This document shows, one piece after another, positions 9,016-19,597 of a DNA stretch of 53,177 nucleotides (positions are counted from its first letter, which is position 1; every line of letters begins with the position of its first letter). The notes beneath the pieces are model-generated. The model was not told the DNA's origin. It saw only the letters and a list, made by a program, of their open reading frames with translations, and did no database searches. Source of the DNA: Myxococcota bacterium (GTDB lineage: Bacteria > Myxococcota_A > Polyangia > Polyangiales > Polyangiaceae); contig CAUJEM010000044.1 in NCBI GenBank assembly GCA_963169915.1, forward strand, positions 1 through 53,177, read 5' to 3'. The position numbers and the translations under genes are program-made.

Positions 9016-11363
9016 GCGCCGCGCGGCGCCAGCGGGCGGGGGTGCGCGGTGAGGCCGTCCTCCTGGATGGGGCGCACCAAGTCCGCGGGCTCGATGAGCC
9101 AGGTGGGCTCGGGGTTGTCCGTGAGCCGATAGAAGCCACCGCAGAAGATGCGGCGCGTGCAGCTCGCGCACTGGGGCTCATGCTGGCGCTGCTCTCGCAG
9201 GTACTGAAAGAGGTTCACCTCCTCGTTGTTGACGAACAGCATGTGCCGCTCGAGCTTGAGCAGGTCTCCTATGAGGTAGCGCTCGTAGCCGGGCAGATAG
9301 CACCAGGGCAGGTTGATGACCTGGACGTTCATGCGGTCCCCGTACTCGTCGATCATCCGCATGACGTGCTGGGCGGCCTCGGTGGTATCCGGGTTGACGG
9401 TGTGAGTGGCGCGCCCGAACGGCGTGAGAAACTGCACGTTGAGCCAGCGCAGCCCGAGCCCATACACCAGCGCGGCGATCTCCCCGATGTGGCGGTGGTT
9501 GCTCTTGGTGAGCGTCACGTTGGCGCCCAGCTCCACGCCGGGCGGCGCCAGCGCCAAGCAGCGCCGCACGCCCTCCAGGGTCTGATCGAAGGCCTCCGGA
9601 ACGCCCACGTTGGCGGCGTGGATGGCGCGGGTGTGGCCGTGGATGCTGAAGAGCAGCGAGGTGAGCCCCGAGTGGACGAGCTGGTCGGCGTAGTCCTCGT
9701 ACGCGGCCAGGCGACCGTTGGTGGTGACGTTGACCTTCTGGTAGCCCAGCCTGCGCGCGAACTTGATGAGCGGGATGAGCTTCGGGTTCATGGTGGGCTC
9801 GCCGCCGTCGAAATCCACCAGGGCGACGCCCTGCTTGCGGTATTTCACCAGCAGCTCGCGCTGACGCTCGTAGTTGCCGTCCACCTGCGTGCGCGTGCCG
9901 ACCGCGCAGAACGGGCAGCGGTTGTTGCACTTGTAGGTGACGTTCATGATGATCTTCTGGGGGCCTCGGGAGGCCGCCAGGCGTAAATCGAAGGTCTCCT
10001 TGAACTGGCGCAGCTCCTCCAGCGAGAAATCCGGCGTGGCGATGGACGGGCGCTGCTGGAAGTGGGGGCCCCAGTCGCCGAGCACGGGCAGGACGTGCCC
10101 GTGCTGGGCCGCGCGCTCGGCCAGGCGGGTGCCGGGCAAGGGCGTGGCGTACTGCACGCTGGGCCAAGCCCCCCAGCGCTCGAACAGCTCGAGCGCGAAG
10201 GCGAGCGTGCCGTTGATCTCCTCGCGCGTCTCTCCCGGCATGCCGATCATGAAGTGGACGAGCAGCGGGACGCCGGCGCGCTGGGCGCGCTCGGCCGTGT
10301 CCGTGATGGCGCGCAGGTCGAGCTGCTTGTCCACCACCTCCGTGACCACGCGCTGCACGCCGCTCTCCGCGCTGACGCTCAGCGTGGTGAGCCGGCCTCG
10401 CATGGCCGTGAGGTGCTGATCCAGCACGTAGTCGGCGCGCACGCCGTTGGGGAGCTCGAAGGCGAGCCCGCGCTCCGCCAGCAGCGTGAGCAGCGCGTCG
10501 AAATGGCGCTCGTTCACGTTGGCCAGCTCATCGAGCAGGTGCACGCGGCGCGCGCCCAGGCTCACCAGCAGATCGAGGTGACGAGCGAGGTAGGCCGGCG
10601 AGTGGCGTCGCTGCTTCTTGGGGGCGCCCGGCTCGAGCCCCGGGTTGCTCGAGCAGTGGCTGCAGCGAAAGGGACACCCGCGGCTGCTGAGCAGCGGCAG
10701 GCTCCGACCCGTGATGGGGAAGGCCCAGCCGGGGCGGCCGAGCCGCTCCACCACGGTCTCATGCAGCGCGAAGTAGGCTGGGACGTCCACCAGATCCCAG
10801 GCGGGCAGCGGCAGGCGGTCGAGCTCCGCCAGCTCCTGACCGTGCTGGGCGAACGGCGCCCGAGGTCGCCCCTCGGCGAGCAGCCGCGCGGCGAGCTGCG
10901 GCAGCGAGCCCTCCGCTTCATAGCGGAGCAGGGCGTCCACCTCCGGGTATGCGGCGAGCAGCGCCGCGGAGCCCACGTCCACGACGTGCTGGCCCGACTG
11001 GTACAGATCGGCCAGCACGATGGGCAGCTCCGGCTGGCGCTCTCGCAGCCCGGTGAGCACCTGGGCCAGCAGCGCGTCGCGCGCGGGGGGGCGGTGAAAG
11101 GGCGTGAGGGCGACCACCGCGAGCGCCACCGGCGGGAGCTCCGCGAGCAGCGCCTCGGGGGTGACGCCGAGCCGCAGGCGCGCCTCGGGCAGCGGCTCGA
11201 CCGTGGCGCCGGGGCGCGCCAGGGCGTCCAGCAGGGTGACCTCGTAGCCTGCCGCGCGGAGCACCGCCGCCGCCTGCACCGCGCCGAGATCGGCGAAATA
11301 GGGGTAGTCGATGAAGTCCCGAGAGACGTCGAGCGGCGGAAAGACGACGACGACGCGCTGCAT
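8997..11363 (-). CDS. Fusion of two radical SAM domains (B12-binding-like N-terminus, SPASM-like C-terminus)
   Basis: 788 residues. Residues 1-180 form a Rossmann-like domain as in cobalamin-dependent radical SAM proteins, but no DxHxxG cobalamin motif is seen. The first radical SAM domain has Cys230-x3-Cys234-x2-Cys237 (SRGCPFRCSHC). A second complete one begins near 470, with Cys479-x3-Cys483-x2-Cys486 (YKCNNRCPFC) and GGEPTMNP (520-527). A C-terminal Cys732-x2-Cys735-x5-Cys741 motif suggests an auxiliary Fe-S site. Two radical SAM cores in one chain is unusual. The second half closely resembles the 561-residue radical SAM protein encoded at 24568 (GGEPTM, TNGR, SxHGHT). ATG 11363 has no Shine-Dalgarno; TACGCT lies 7 bases upstream. 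The substrate is unknown. Confidence 0.9.
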   Translation of the reverse strand: MQRVVVVFPPLDVSRDFIDYPYFADLGAVQAAAVLRAAGYEVTLLDALARPGATVEPLPEARLRLGVTPEALLAELPPVALAVVALTPFHRPPARDALLAQVLTGLRERQPELPIVLADLYQSGQHVVDVGSAALLAAYPEVDALLRYEAEGSLPQLAARLLAEGRPRAPFAQHGQELAELDRLPLPAWDLVDVPAYFALHETVVERLGRPGWAFPITGRSLPLLSSRGCPFRCSHCSSNPGLEPGAPKKQRRHSPAYLARHLDLLVSLGARRVHLLDELANVNERHFDALLTLLAERGLAFELPNGVRADYVLDQHLTAMRGRLTTLSVSAESGVQRVVTEVVDKQLDLRAITDTAERAQRAGVPLLVHFMIGMPGETREEINGTLAFALELFERWGAWPSVQYATPLPGTRLAERAAQHGHVLPVLGDWGPHFQQRPSIATPDFSLEELRQFKETFDLRLAASRGPQKIIMNVTYKCNNRCPFCAVGTRTQVDGNYERQRELLVKYRKQGVALVDFDGGEPTMNPKLIPLIKFARRLGYQKVNVTTNGRLAAYEDYADQLVHSGLTSLLFSIHGHTRAIHAANVGVPEAFDQTLEGVRRCLALAPPGVELGANVTLTKSNHRHIGEIAALVYGLGLRWLNVQFLTPFGRATHTVNPDTTEAAQHVMRMIDEYGDRMNVQVINLPWCYLPGYERYLIGDLLKLERHMLFVNNEEVNLFQYLREQRQHEPQCASCTRRIFCGGFYRLTDNPEPTWLIEPADLVRPIQEDGLTAHPRPLAPRGAQSEGS

Positions 11364-11370
11364 GACGCCG

Positions 11371-11376
11371 AGCGTA
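11371..11376 (-). promoter_or_regulatory. Candidate -10 element of the radical SAM fusion gene
   Basis: TACGCT on the minus strand, 7 bases before ATG 11363, with no Shine-Dalgarno between. The spacing fits transcription starting at or very near the start codon. Confidence 0.35.
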
Positions 11377-11434
11377 CCGCGAATTCACCGAGGTGGCTTG
11401 ACCCGCCCCGAGGTCAGGGGGAGATCGGCGGGCG

Positions 11435-12073
11435 ATGCGCCTCTCTCTCGTCCTGCGTGCCAGCGCCGCCTTGGTGCTCGCTGGCGGGGTCGCCGCCGCC
11501 GCGGATGACGACTGGGACGGCGGCTATGGGGGACCGAAGCCGCAGCACCGCTCGGGGTTCATGCTGGGCGCGAGCGCGGGCTTGGCGCTGGGCAGCGCCG
11601 CGGGCTACCCCCTCGCCGCGGAGAAGATCGGTGATGAGCGCTACCGCGCCAGCACCGGCTTCGGCGTGGGCCCCGCCGGCGCGGTGTGGCTGGGTGGCGC
11701 GCTGGCGGACTGGCTGGCCGTGGGGCTCGGGGTGGGCTTTCCCCAGCTCCGCGGGCAGGAGCAAGCGGCTTCGGCGACCGCGTTCCTGCTTCGAGCGGAG
11801 GTCTTCCCGGCGCTCACCTGGGGCAGCGGCTGGGCGCCGCTCGGTGTCCACGGCAGCTTCGGGCTCGCCGTCGCCACGCTGGAGCGTGGTGGCGCCACCA
11901 CGGCGGACGGCGGCAGCATGAGCCACGTGGGGCTCGGGCTATTTCACGAGACGCTGCGCGTCGCGGGCTTCGCGCTGGGCCCAGCGCTCGACACCACGGC
12001 GGTCTTCAGCCCCACGCTGGCGCTGTACGCCGCCACCCTCGGCCTGCGGGCGGCCTACACCACGGGCCCCTGA
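11435..12073 (+). CDS. Putative outer-membrane protein
   Basis: 212 residues. A signal peptide (LVLRASAALVLAGGVAAAA) is followed by an acidic stretch and a Gly-rich, strand-like mature part (GFMLGASAGLALGSAAGYP, AVGLGVGFPQL) of the size expected for an 8-stranded barrel. GGGGGAG lies about 10 bases before the ATG. The C-terminus lacks the terminal aromatic residue of most barrels. It is transcribed divergently from the radical SAM fusion and is followed 48 bases later by an alpha/beta hydrolase. No specific family is recognised. Confidence 0.7.
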   Translation: MRLSLVLRASAALVLAGGVAAAADDDWDGGYGGPKPQHRSGFMLGASAGLALGSAAGYPLAAEKIGDERYRASTGFGVGPAGAVWLGGALADWLAVGLGVGFPQLRGQEQAASATAFLLRAEVFPALTWGSGWAPLGVHGSFGLAVATLERGGATTADGGSMSHVGLGLFHETLRVAGFALGPALDTTAVFSPTLALYAATLGLRAAYTTGP

Positions 12074-12121
12074 GCGCCTCGCGGCTTGCCCGTGGGGGCC
12101 GCTTCGCGCAACAACCCGGGG

Positions 12122-13054
12122 ATGCGCACTCACAGCTTTCGTCACACCTCCACGGCGGACGGGCTCCCGCTCTTCGTGCGGTGCTGGTCTCCCGACACGG
12201 AGCCCAAGGCCTCCTTGCTCATCGCGCATGGCCTCGCCGAGCACGGCGGGCGCTACGCGTGGGTCGCGGAGCGGTTCGTGGCGCAGGGCTACGAGGTGTG
12301 GGCCCCCGACCACCGCGGTCATGGGCAGAGCGTGCCGCCGGGCGGCGTGCAGGGCTTCCCAGGTGAGGCTCGGGGCTGGGACGCCGCGGTCGAGGACTTG
12401 GTCACGCTGGGAGAGCAGCTCAAGGAGCGGGTCGACGGCCGCCCCAACCTGCTGCTCGCCCACAGCATGGGCTCGTTCTACGCGCAGCAGCTGCTGTGGC
12501 AGGTGCCGCGGCTGTTTCACGCCGTGGCGCTCTCGGGCTCCAATGGTCCGCCGCCCGCCATCGCCGCGCTGGGGCGGCTCGTCGCGCGCGTCGAGCGCGC
12601 CCGGCTCGGCCCGCGTGGCAAGAGCGCGCTCCTGCACCGGCTCTCCTTCGGGGACTTCAACCGCCCCTTCGAGCCCGCGCGCACGCCGATGGACTGGCTC
12701 TCGCGCGATGAAGCCAGCGTGGACGCCTACCTGGCCGATCCGGACTGCGGCTTCGTGGCCACCACCGAGCACTGGGTCACCATGCTGGACGCGCTCGGCG
12801 GGCTGCTGAGCCCGCGCCGGCTCGAGCGTCTCCCGAAGGAGCTGCCGCTCTACCTCGTCGCCGGGAGCCGTGATCCCGTGGGGAACATGGGCCGCGGCGT
12901 CGAGCGCCTCGCGGAGCGCTACCGCGAGGCGGGGCTCCGCAACGTCACCGTGCGGCTCTGGCCGGAGGCGCGCCACGAGGTGCTCAACGAGCGCAACCGG
13001 GAGGAGGTCCTGGGTGAGCTGCTCACTTGGTGCGCGGCGGTGGCGCGCGCGTGA
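12122..13054 (+). CDS. Alpha/beta hydrolase, monoacylglycerol lipase / lysophospholipase type
   Basis: 310 residues. The fold is clear: an oxyanion HG turn (IAHGLAEHGGRY), DHRGHGQS (63-70), nucleophile elbow AHSMGS with Ser115, acid Asp in GSRDPVG, and catalytic His in ARHEVLNE. This combination is typical of the Hydrolase_4 (serine aminopeptidase S33) group with monoacylglycerol lipases and lysophospholipase-like PldB proteins. There is no signal peptide, so it is probably cytoplasmic. ATG 12122 is preferred to the upstream in-frame codon because family proteins begin just before the TADGLPLF segment. The exact ester substrate cannot be read. Confidence 0.9.
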   Translation: MRTHSFRHTSTADGLPLFVRCWSPDTEPKASLLIAHGLAEHGGRYAWVAERFVAQGYEVWAPDHRGHGQSVPPGGVQGFPGEARGWDAAVEDLVTLGEQLKERVDGRPNLLLAHSMGSFYAQQLLWQVPRLFHAVALSGSNGPPPAIAALGRLVARVERARLGPRGKSALLHRLSFGDFNRPFEPARTPMDWLSRDEASVDAYLADPDCGFVATTEHWVTMLDALGGLLSPRRLERLPKELPLYLVAGSRDPVGNMGRGVERLAERYREAGLRNVTVRLWPEARHEVLNERNREEVLGELLTWCAAVARA

Positions 13055-13063
13055 GCGCTCGCC

Positions 13064-13933
13064 TCAGGCCGGGAGCACCCCGCTGACGACGCGCTCGTGC
13101 CCGCCGTAGTCGCGCCGCCGGCGTACGTCGATGAAGCCCGCGCGCTCCAGCAGGTGCTCCACGCGCTCGGCCTGATCGAACTGCAGCTCGAGCGCGAGCG
13201 CGCCGCCCGGCCGGAGCCAGCGCGGCGCCTCACCGACGATCTGCCGCACGAGCTCCAGGCCATCGGCGCCACCGTCGAGCGCCAGGCGCGGCTCTTGCTC
13301 GCGGATCCCAGGGTCGAGCTGGTCGACGTCTCGCGAGGGGATGTACGGCGGGTTGGCGGTGATGAGCTCGAAGCGCGCCGCTGGTGGCAGCGCGGAGTAC
13401 AGCGACGATACGATGACGCTGGTGTTGAACGCAGCGCCGAGGCGCTGGGCGTTCTCGAGCGCGAGGCGCGCCGCGGGCTCCGAGACGTCGCTGGCGAGCA
13501 CGTGCCAGGTGGGGCGCGCCAGGGCGAAGCTGATGGCCACACAGCCGCTGCCGGTGCACAGATCGAGCGCGCGCCCGGAGAGGGCGCGGTGGCTGGTGCG
13601 CGCGAGGGCCTCCTCCACCAGCGCCTCGGTGTCCGGCCGCGGGATGAGCACGCGCGCGTCGACGCGGAACACATGGCCGAAGAACTCTCGTCGCCCGAGC
13701 AGGTAGGCGCTGGGGACGCCCGAGCGGCGCTCCACGATGAGCCGGCGGTAGCGCGTCAGCTCCTCGGGCGACAGCTCGCGCTGGGCGTCGAGGATGAGCC
13801 GCAGCCGGTCGAGGTCCAGCGCGTGCGCCAGCAAGAGCTCCGCCTCCAGCTTCGGGCTGTCCAGCCCGCGCTTGGCAAAATCAGCGGTGGCCCAGCGCAG
13901 GACGCTGGCGATGGTCCACGGCGCCTCGGTCAC
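13064..13933 (-). CDS. prmC: Peptide chain release factor N5-glutamine methyltransferase
   Basis: 289 residues. PrmC/HemK methylates the Gln of the GGQ motif in release factors RF1 and RF2. The N-terminal helical domain (RWATADFAKRGLDSPKLEAE) is followed by a class I methyltransferase with LDLCTGSGC (SAM loop) and the catalytic NPPYIPS motif. GTG 13933 is the start: it overlaps the upstream mutase stop as GTGA, implying translational coupling, and a longer upstream frame is only a shadow of the mutase gene. Normally prmC follows prfA; here it follows a phosphohexomutase. Confidence 0.95.
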   Translation of the reverse strand: MTEAPWTIASVLRWATADFAKRGLDSPKLEAELLLAHALDLDRLRLILDAQRELSPEELTRYRRLIVERRSGVPSAYLLGRREFFGHVFRVDARVLIPRPDTEALVEEALARTSHRALSGRALDLCTGSGCVAISFALARPTWHVLASDVSEPAARLALENAQRLGAAFNTSVIVSSLYSALPPAARFELITANPPYIPSRDVDQLDPGIREQEPRLALDGGADGLELVRQIVGEAPRWLRPGGALALELQFDQAERVEHLLERAGFIDVRRRRDYGGHERVVSGVLPA

Positions 13934-15312
13934 GCGTGGACGCTGGCGGCCAAGCGGCGCCCCTCGGCGACGTGCTCCTCGAGCTGCCCGCGGAGCTCGG
14001 CGAGGCGCGCCTCGGTGGGAGCCTCCACGCGCAGGACGAGCACGGGCCCGGTGTTGCTGGCGCGCGCCAGCAGCCACGCGCCGTCCGGGTAGCTGACGCG
14101 CACCCCGTCGATGCTGGTCAGCGCGCCGCTCGCAGCGAGCTGCTCCTTGACGTGCTCGACCACCGCGAGCTTGTGCGCGTCCGGGCAGGCGACGCGCAGC
14201 TCCGGGGTGCTGACCATCGTGGGCAAGTCCGCGAGCAGCTCGCCCACCGTGCGCCGCTCGCGCGCCAGCAGCTCCGCGACGCGCAGCGCGGCGTAGATGC
14301 CGTCGTCGAAGCCGTACCAACGATCGGCAAAGAAGAAGTGCCCGCTCATCTCTCCAGCGAGCAGCGCGCCCTCTTCCTTCATCTTCGTCTTGATGAGCGA
14401 GTGGCCGGTCTTCCACATGATGGGGCGGCCGCCGCGCTGGGCGATGTCGTCGAACACGGTCTGTGAGCACTTGACCTCGCCCAGGATGGCCGCGCCCGGG
14501 TGGCTCTTGAGGATGTCGCGCGCGAAGAGCGCGAGCAGCCGATCTCCCCACACGATCTCGCCCGTGGCGTCCACGACGCCGAGGCGGTCGCCATCGCCGT
14601 CCCAGGCGAGCCCGGCGTACGCGCCCTCCTGGCGGACGCGCGCGATGAGCTCGGTGAGGTTCTCCGGCACCGTGGGATCCGGGTGGTGGTGGGGGAAGCG
14701 ACCGTCCATCTCGCAGTGGAGCGCCGTCGGCTCGAGCCCGGCGCGCCGCAGGGCTCGGAGCCCGAGGGGGCCAGCGGCGCCGTTGCCGGCGTCGAGCACC
14801 AAGGGCAGCGGCCTGTCGCCGAAGCTTAGCCCGGCGGTCAAGCGCTCGAGGTAGGCCTCCTCCACCGGCGCCGTCTCCACGGAGCCGCGGGGACGCCCGA
14901 CGCGCTGCCCCTGCTCGATGAGGGCCCTCAAGCCTTGGAGCTCCGCGCCGAAGAACGAGGCCTTGCCCTTCATGATCTTGAAGCCGTTGTCTTCTGCGGG
15001 GTTGTGGCTGCCGGTGATCATCACGCCGCCATCGGCGGCGAGGTGATGGACCGCGAAGTACATCATGGGGGTGGGCCCGAGCCCCACGTCGAGCACCTCC
15101 GCGCCGCTGGCGACCAGCCCCCGGACCAGGTGTTCGAACAGCCGCGGGCTCGAGAGGCGGCAGTCCCTGGCCACCACCAAGCGCGGGGCTCGCTCGGGCG
15201 AGGGCGCGAGGAGCTGACCCAAGCCGGCGCCGATCTGGGCCGCCAGCTCGCTGGTCAAGTCCGAGTCCGCGACCCCGCGGATGTCATACTCACGAAAGAC
15301 GTGCCGGTTCAT
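13930..15312 (-). CDS. Phosphomannomutase/phosphoglucomutase
   Basis: 460 residues, matching the ManB/AlgC family (about 450-465). It interconverts hexose 6- and 1-phosphates for GDP-mannose or UDP-glucose precursors of polysaccharide. The phosphoserine loop TGSHNP contains Ser102, the Mg-binding loop DGDGDR is at 238-243, the sugar-specificity loop GEMSGHFFF is present, and the C-terminal phosphate-binding RASNTGP is intact. ATG 15312 has no Shine-Dalgarno; TAGCTT lies 9 bases upstream (15322-15327). It is coupled to prmC by a GTGA overlap. Mannose versus glucose preference cannot be decided. Confidence 0.93.
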   Translation of the reverse strand: MNRHVFREYDIRGVADSDLTSELAAQIGAGLGQLLAPSPERAPRLVVARDCRLSSPRLFEHLVRGLVASGAEVLDVGLGPTPMMYFAVHHLAADGGVMITGSHNPAEDNGFKIMKGKASFFGAELQGLRALIEQGQRVGRPRGSVETAPVEEAYLERLTAGLSFGDRPLPLVLDAGNGAAGPLGLRALRRAGLEPTALHCEMDGRFPHHHPDPTVPENLTELIARVRQEGAYAGLAWDGDGDRLGVVDATGEIVWGDRLLALFARDILKSHPGAAILGEVKCSQTVFDDIAQRGGRPIMWKTGHSLIKTKMKEEGALLAGEMSGHFFFADRWYGFDDGIYAALRVAELLARERRTVGELLADLPTMVSTPELRVACPDAHKLAVVEHVKEQLAASGALTSIDGVRVSYPDGAWLLARASNTGPVLVLRVEAPTEARLAELRGQLEEHVAEGRRLAASVHA

Positions 15313-15321
15313 CGGCGCGTC

Positions 15322-15327
15322 AAGCTA
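15322..15327 (-). promoter_or_regulatory. Candidate -10 element of the phosphohexomutase gene
   Basis: TAGCTT on the minus strand, 9 bases before ATG 15312 with no Shine-Dalgarno between, in keeping with a leaderless or near-leaderless start. Confidence 0.3.
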
Positions 15328-15355
15328 GCGTGACCCACCCGGTCGCGCGAGGGGT

Positions 15356-15775
15356 TCAGCGCAGGGCGTCCGCCCGAGGGTCGCCGCAGGCGTACTCTCG
15401 ACACGGCGTCGTGCGCTGCGGGTGAACCCAGGCCGCTGGTCGGTGGCGCAGCTTCGGGACGCCCTCCACGCTCACCCACTCGAGCTCGGGGAGCGAGCGA
15501 TAGCAGCCTGGCTCGGGGTGGATCCAGCCGCCGGCGTGCCAGCGCCAGCGCCGGCCATCCCAGGTGTGCCCGCCGTCCACCCAGACGCAGCGCTCATCGG
15601 CTGGAGCGGGGCTCGGCTCCTCGATGTGCGTCAGGGGCGGCGGCTCATCCACGAACTGCGCCTTCGCGCTCGCTGGCGCCGGGCCGGTGGGCGCGAGCCG
15701 GAGCGCGCCGCCGCAGGCCCCCACGCCGAGGAGCAGCAGCCCCGCGAGCCAACGAACCGCCGGTCGCCTAGACAC
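15356..15775 (-). CDS. Small Trp-rich lipoprotein
   Basis: 139 residues from GTG 15775, overlapping the prepilin peptidase gene by 8 bp. It has a lipoprotein signal with lipobox VGAC, a Pro-rich linker, then a Trp-rich core (CVWVDGGHTWDGRRWRW, GGWIHPEPG) resembling the YXWGXW-type repeats of small myxobacterial envelope proteins. Several Cys (CVW, GCYR, PCREYAC) may form disulfides. Function unknown; envelope location is inferred from the signal. Confidence 0.72.
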   Translation of the reverse strand: MSRRPAVRWLAGLLLLGVGACGGALRLAPTGPAPASAKAQFVDEPPPLTHIEEPSPAPADERCVWVDGGHTWDGRRWRWHAGGWIHPEPGCYRSLPELEWVSVEGVPKLRHRPAAWVHPQRTTPCREYACGDPRADALR

Positions 15776-16751
15776 CCAAGAACTCCGAGCAGGCGCGCAG
15801 CAGGGCTGGCTCGAACAGCAGGTACTCGAGGATGGCGAGGATGAGGAAGGGACCGAAGGCGAGCCGCGCCTTGGCGAGCCCTGGCTCCGGCGGTCGGGCG
15901 AGCGGATCTAGCGCGAGCTCGGCCTCCAGCGCTTCACGCTCGTGCTCCTCGGCTTGGGCGAGCTGCTCGGCGAGCTGACGTCGCTCTTCGACGACGAGCT
16001 CTGGCTCTTCGAGCTTGCCGTGGACGAGCAGCAGGACGAGCGCGACGAGGGTGCCCTGGACGGCGCCGCCGAGCAGCGCGAAGACGGCGCCGGGCACTCC
16101 GAACCAGGCGCCCGCCAGCATCACCAGCTTGGCGTCTCCGAGGCCCATCCCCGGGTGCCCGCGGAGCTTGGAGTAGAGCCAGTCGAAGGGGAGCCACACC
16201 ATCACGAAGCCTACGGCGGCGCCCAGCAGCGCCTCGGACCAGGTGTGCTCCGGTCGTAGGAACGTGGAGACGACGCCGAGCGCCGCGCCGCCGAGCGTGA
16301 TCTCGTCGGGCAGCAGCATGGAGTCCAGATCGATGAACGCCGCCGCCACGAGCCCGAGCCCGAGCGCGAGGTACGCGCCGAACAGCAGCACGACCTGCCA
16401 CCAGGGTGTCTCGCCGGCGAGGGGGAAGATGAGCGCCTCGACGATGGCCCAGGCGAGCAGCCCACCGATGCCCTCCACCAAGGGATAGCGTGGTGAGATG
16501 CGCTGGCCGCAGCAGGGCGCGCGCCCGCGCAAGAGGAGCCAGCCCAAGACGGGTACGTTGTGGTAGCCCTTGATGGGGGTTTGACAGTGCGTGCAGCGCG
16601 AGGCCGGGAAGGCCACGCTCTGCCCCCGAGGCCAGCGGTAGATGACCACGTTCGAGAAGCTGCCGAAGACCAGGCCCAGCGCCACGGCGGTGCTCGAGAC
16701 GAGCAGGGGCGGGAGCTCTTCCAGCGTGGGCACCGGGGCGCAGGTTAGCAC
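15768..16751 (-). CDS. pilD: Prepilin peptidase / N-methyltransferase (type IV pili, type II secretion)
   Basis: 327 residues, polytopic. PilD cleaves and N-methylates type IV prepilins and pseudopilins in the inner membrane. The N-terminal GSFSNVVIYRWPRG motif, the Cys-rich zinc segment (CTHCQTPIKG, CCGQRISPRYP), and the catalytic Asp motifs (DLDSMLLPDEIT and GLGDAKLVMLAG) are intact. Start GTG 16751 has a GGTGAG 5 bases upstream; GTG 16733, preceded 8 bases away by TAACCT, is an equally possible start giving 321 residues. A charged insertion rich in Glu (EEPELVVEERRQLAEQ) near the C-terminus is longer than usual. Confidence 0.93.
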   Translation of the reverse strand: MLTCAPVPTLEELPPLLVSSTAVALGLVFGSFSNVVIYRWPRGQSVAFPASRCTHCQTPIKGYHNVPVLGWLLLRGRAPCCGQRISPRYPLVEGIGGLLAWAIVEALIFPLAGETPWWQVVLLFGAYLALGLGLVAAAFIDLDSMLLPDEITLGGAALGVVSTFLRPEHTWSEALLGAAVGFVMVWLPFDWLYSKLRGHPGMGLGDAKLVMLAGAWFGVPGAVFALLGGAVQGTLVALVLLLVHGKLEEPELVVEERRQLAEQLAQAEEHEREALEAELALDPLARPPEPGLAKARLAFGPFLILAILEYLLFEPALLRACSEFLGV

Positions 16752-16758
16752 CGGGGCT

Positions 16759-16781
16759 CACCGGCGGGCCTAGCTCCGGTG
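16759..16781. promoter_or_regulatory. Inverted repeat between pilD and the clpB-like gene
   Basis: CACCGG (16759-16764) and CCGGTG (16776-16781) form a perfect 6-bp dyad with an 11-base centre, in a divergent promoter region and just upstream of the candidate clpB-like promoter. It could be an operator for a dimeric regulator. Confidence 0.3.
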
Positions 16782-16807
16782 GGGTTTTGTCTCCGTCGGT
16801 GAGCGAC

Positions 16808-16813
16808 TAGGCT
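16808..16813 (+). promoter_or_regulatory. Candidate -10 element of the clpB-like gene
   Basis: TAGGCT lies 5 bases before GTG 16819 and 8 before ATG 16822. TTTTGT (16785-16790) is a possible -35 with a 17-base spacer. No Shine-Dalgarno precedes the start, so the mRNA may be leaderless. Confidence 0.35.
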
Positions 16814-16818
16814 CCGCC

Positions 16819-19418
<2,600 letters not shown>

Positions 19419-19422
<4 letters not shown>

Positions 19423-19434
19423 CGTAACGGCAGT
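19419..19434 (+). repeat. 16-bp inverted repeat, left copy
   Basis: GTGACGTAACGGCAGT; the exact reverse complement occurs at 23572-23587. The inner part GTGACGTAAC is itself an 8-of-10 dyad. This copy overlaps the clpB-like stop codon and lies upstream of the Tat-protein gene. A shared operator is the simplest reading. Confidence 0.6.
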
Positions 19435-19536
19435 TCGCTATCGAGGGGCGCCGGGGGCCGCCCGCGCCGGCGCGAGTGGCTCCCGGGGGAGGTGAGCTCG
19501 CGTGAGCGTGCGGGCGACGGCTCGCCAAAAGCGTGA

Positions 19537-19542
19537 TAGCCT
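19537..19542 (+). promoter_or_regulatory. Candidate -10 element of the Tat-protein/radical SAM operon
   Basis: TAGCCT, 7 bases before ATG 19550 and 55 before ATG 19598. Transcription from here would give a leader of about 50 bases carrying the Shine-Dalgarno AAGGAGG at 19589-19595. Confidence 0.3.
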
Positions 19543-19597
19543 GGTCGTGATGACGCTTCGCTCAGCTCGCGCCGGATGGGCAGCGTCCAAGGAGGTC

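Noticed and set aside
10062..11921. 619-codon open frame opposite the radical SAM fusion, running into the next gene
   Set aside because: Crosses two real genes on opposite strands and has no recognisable domain.
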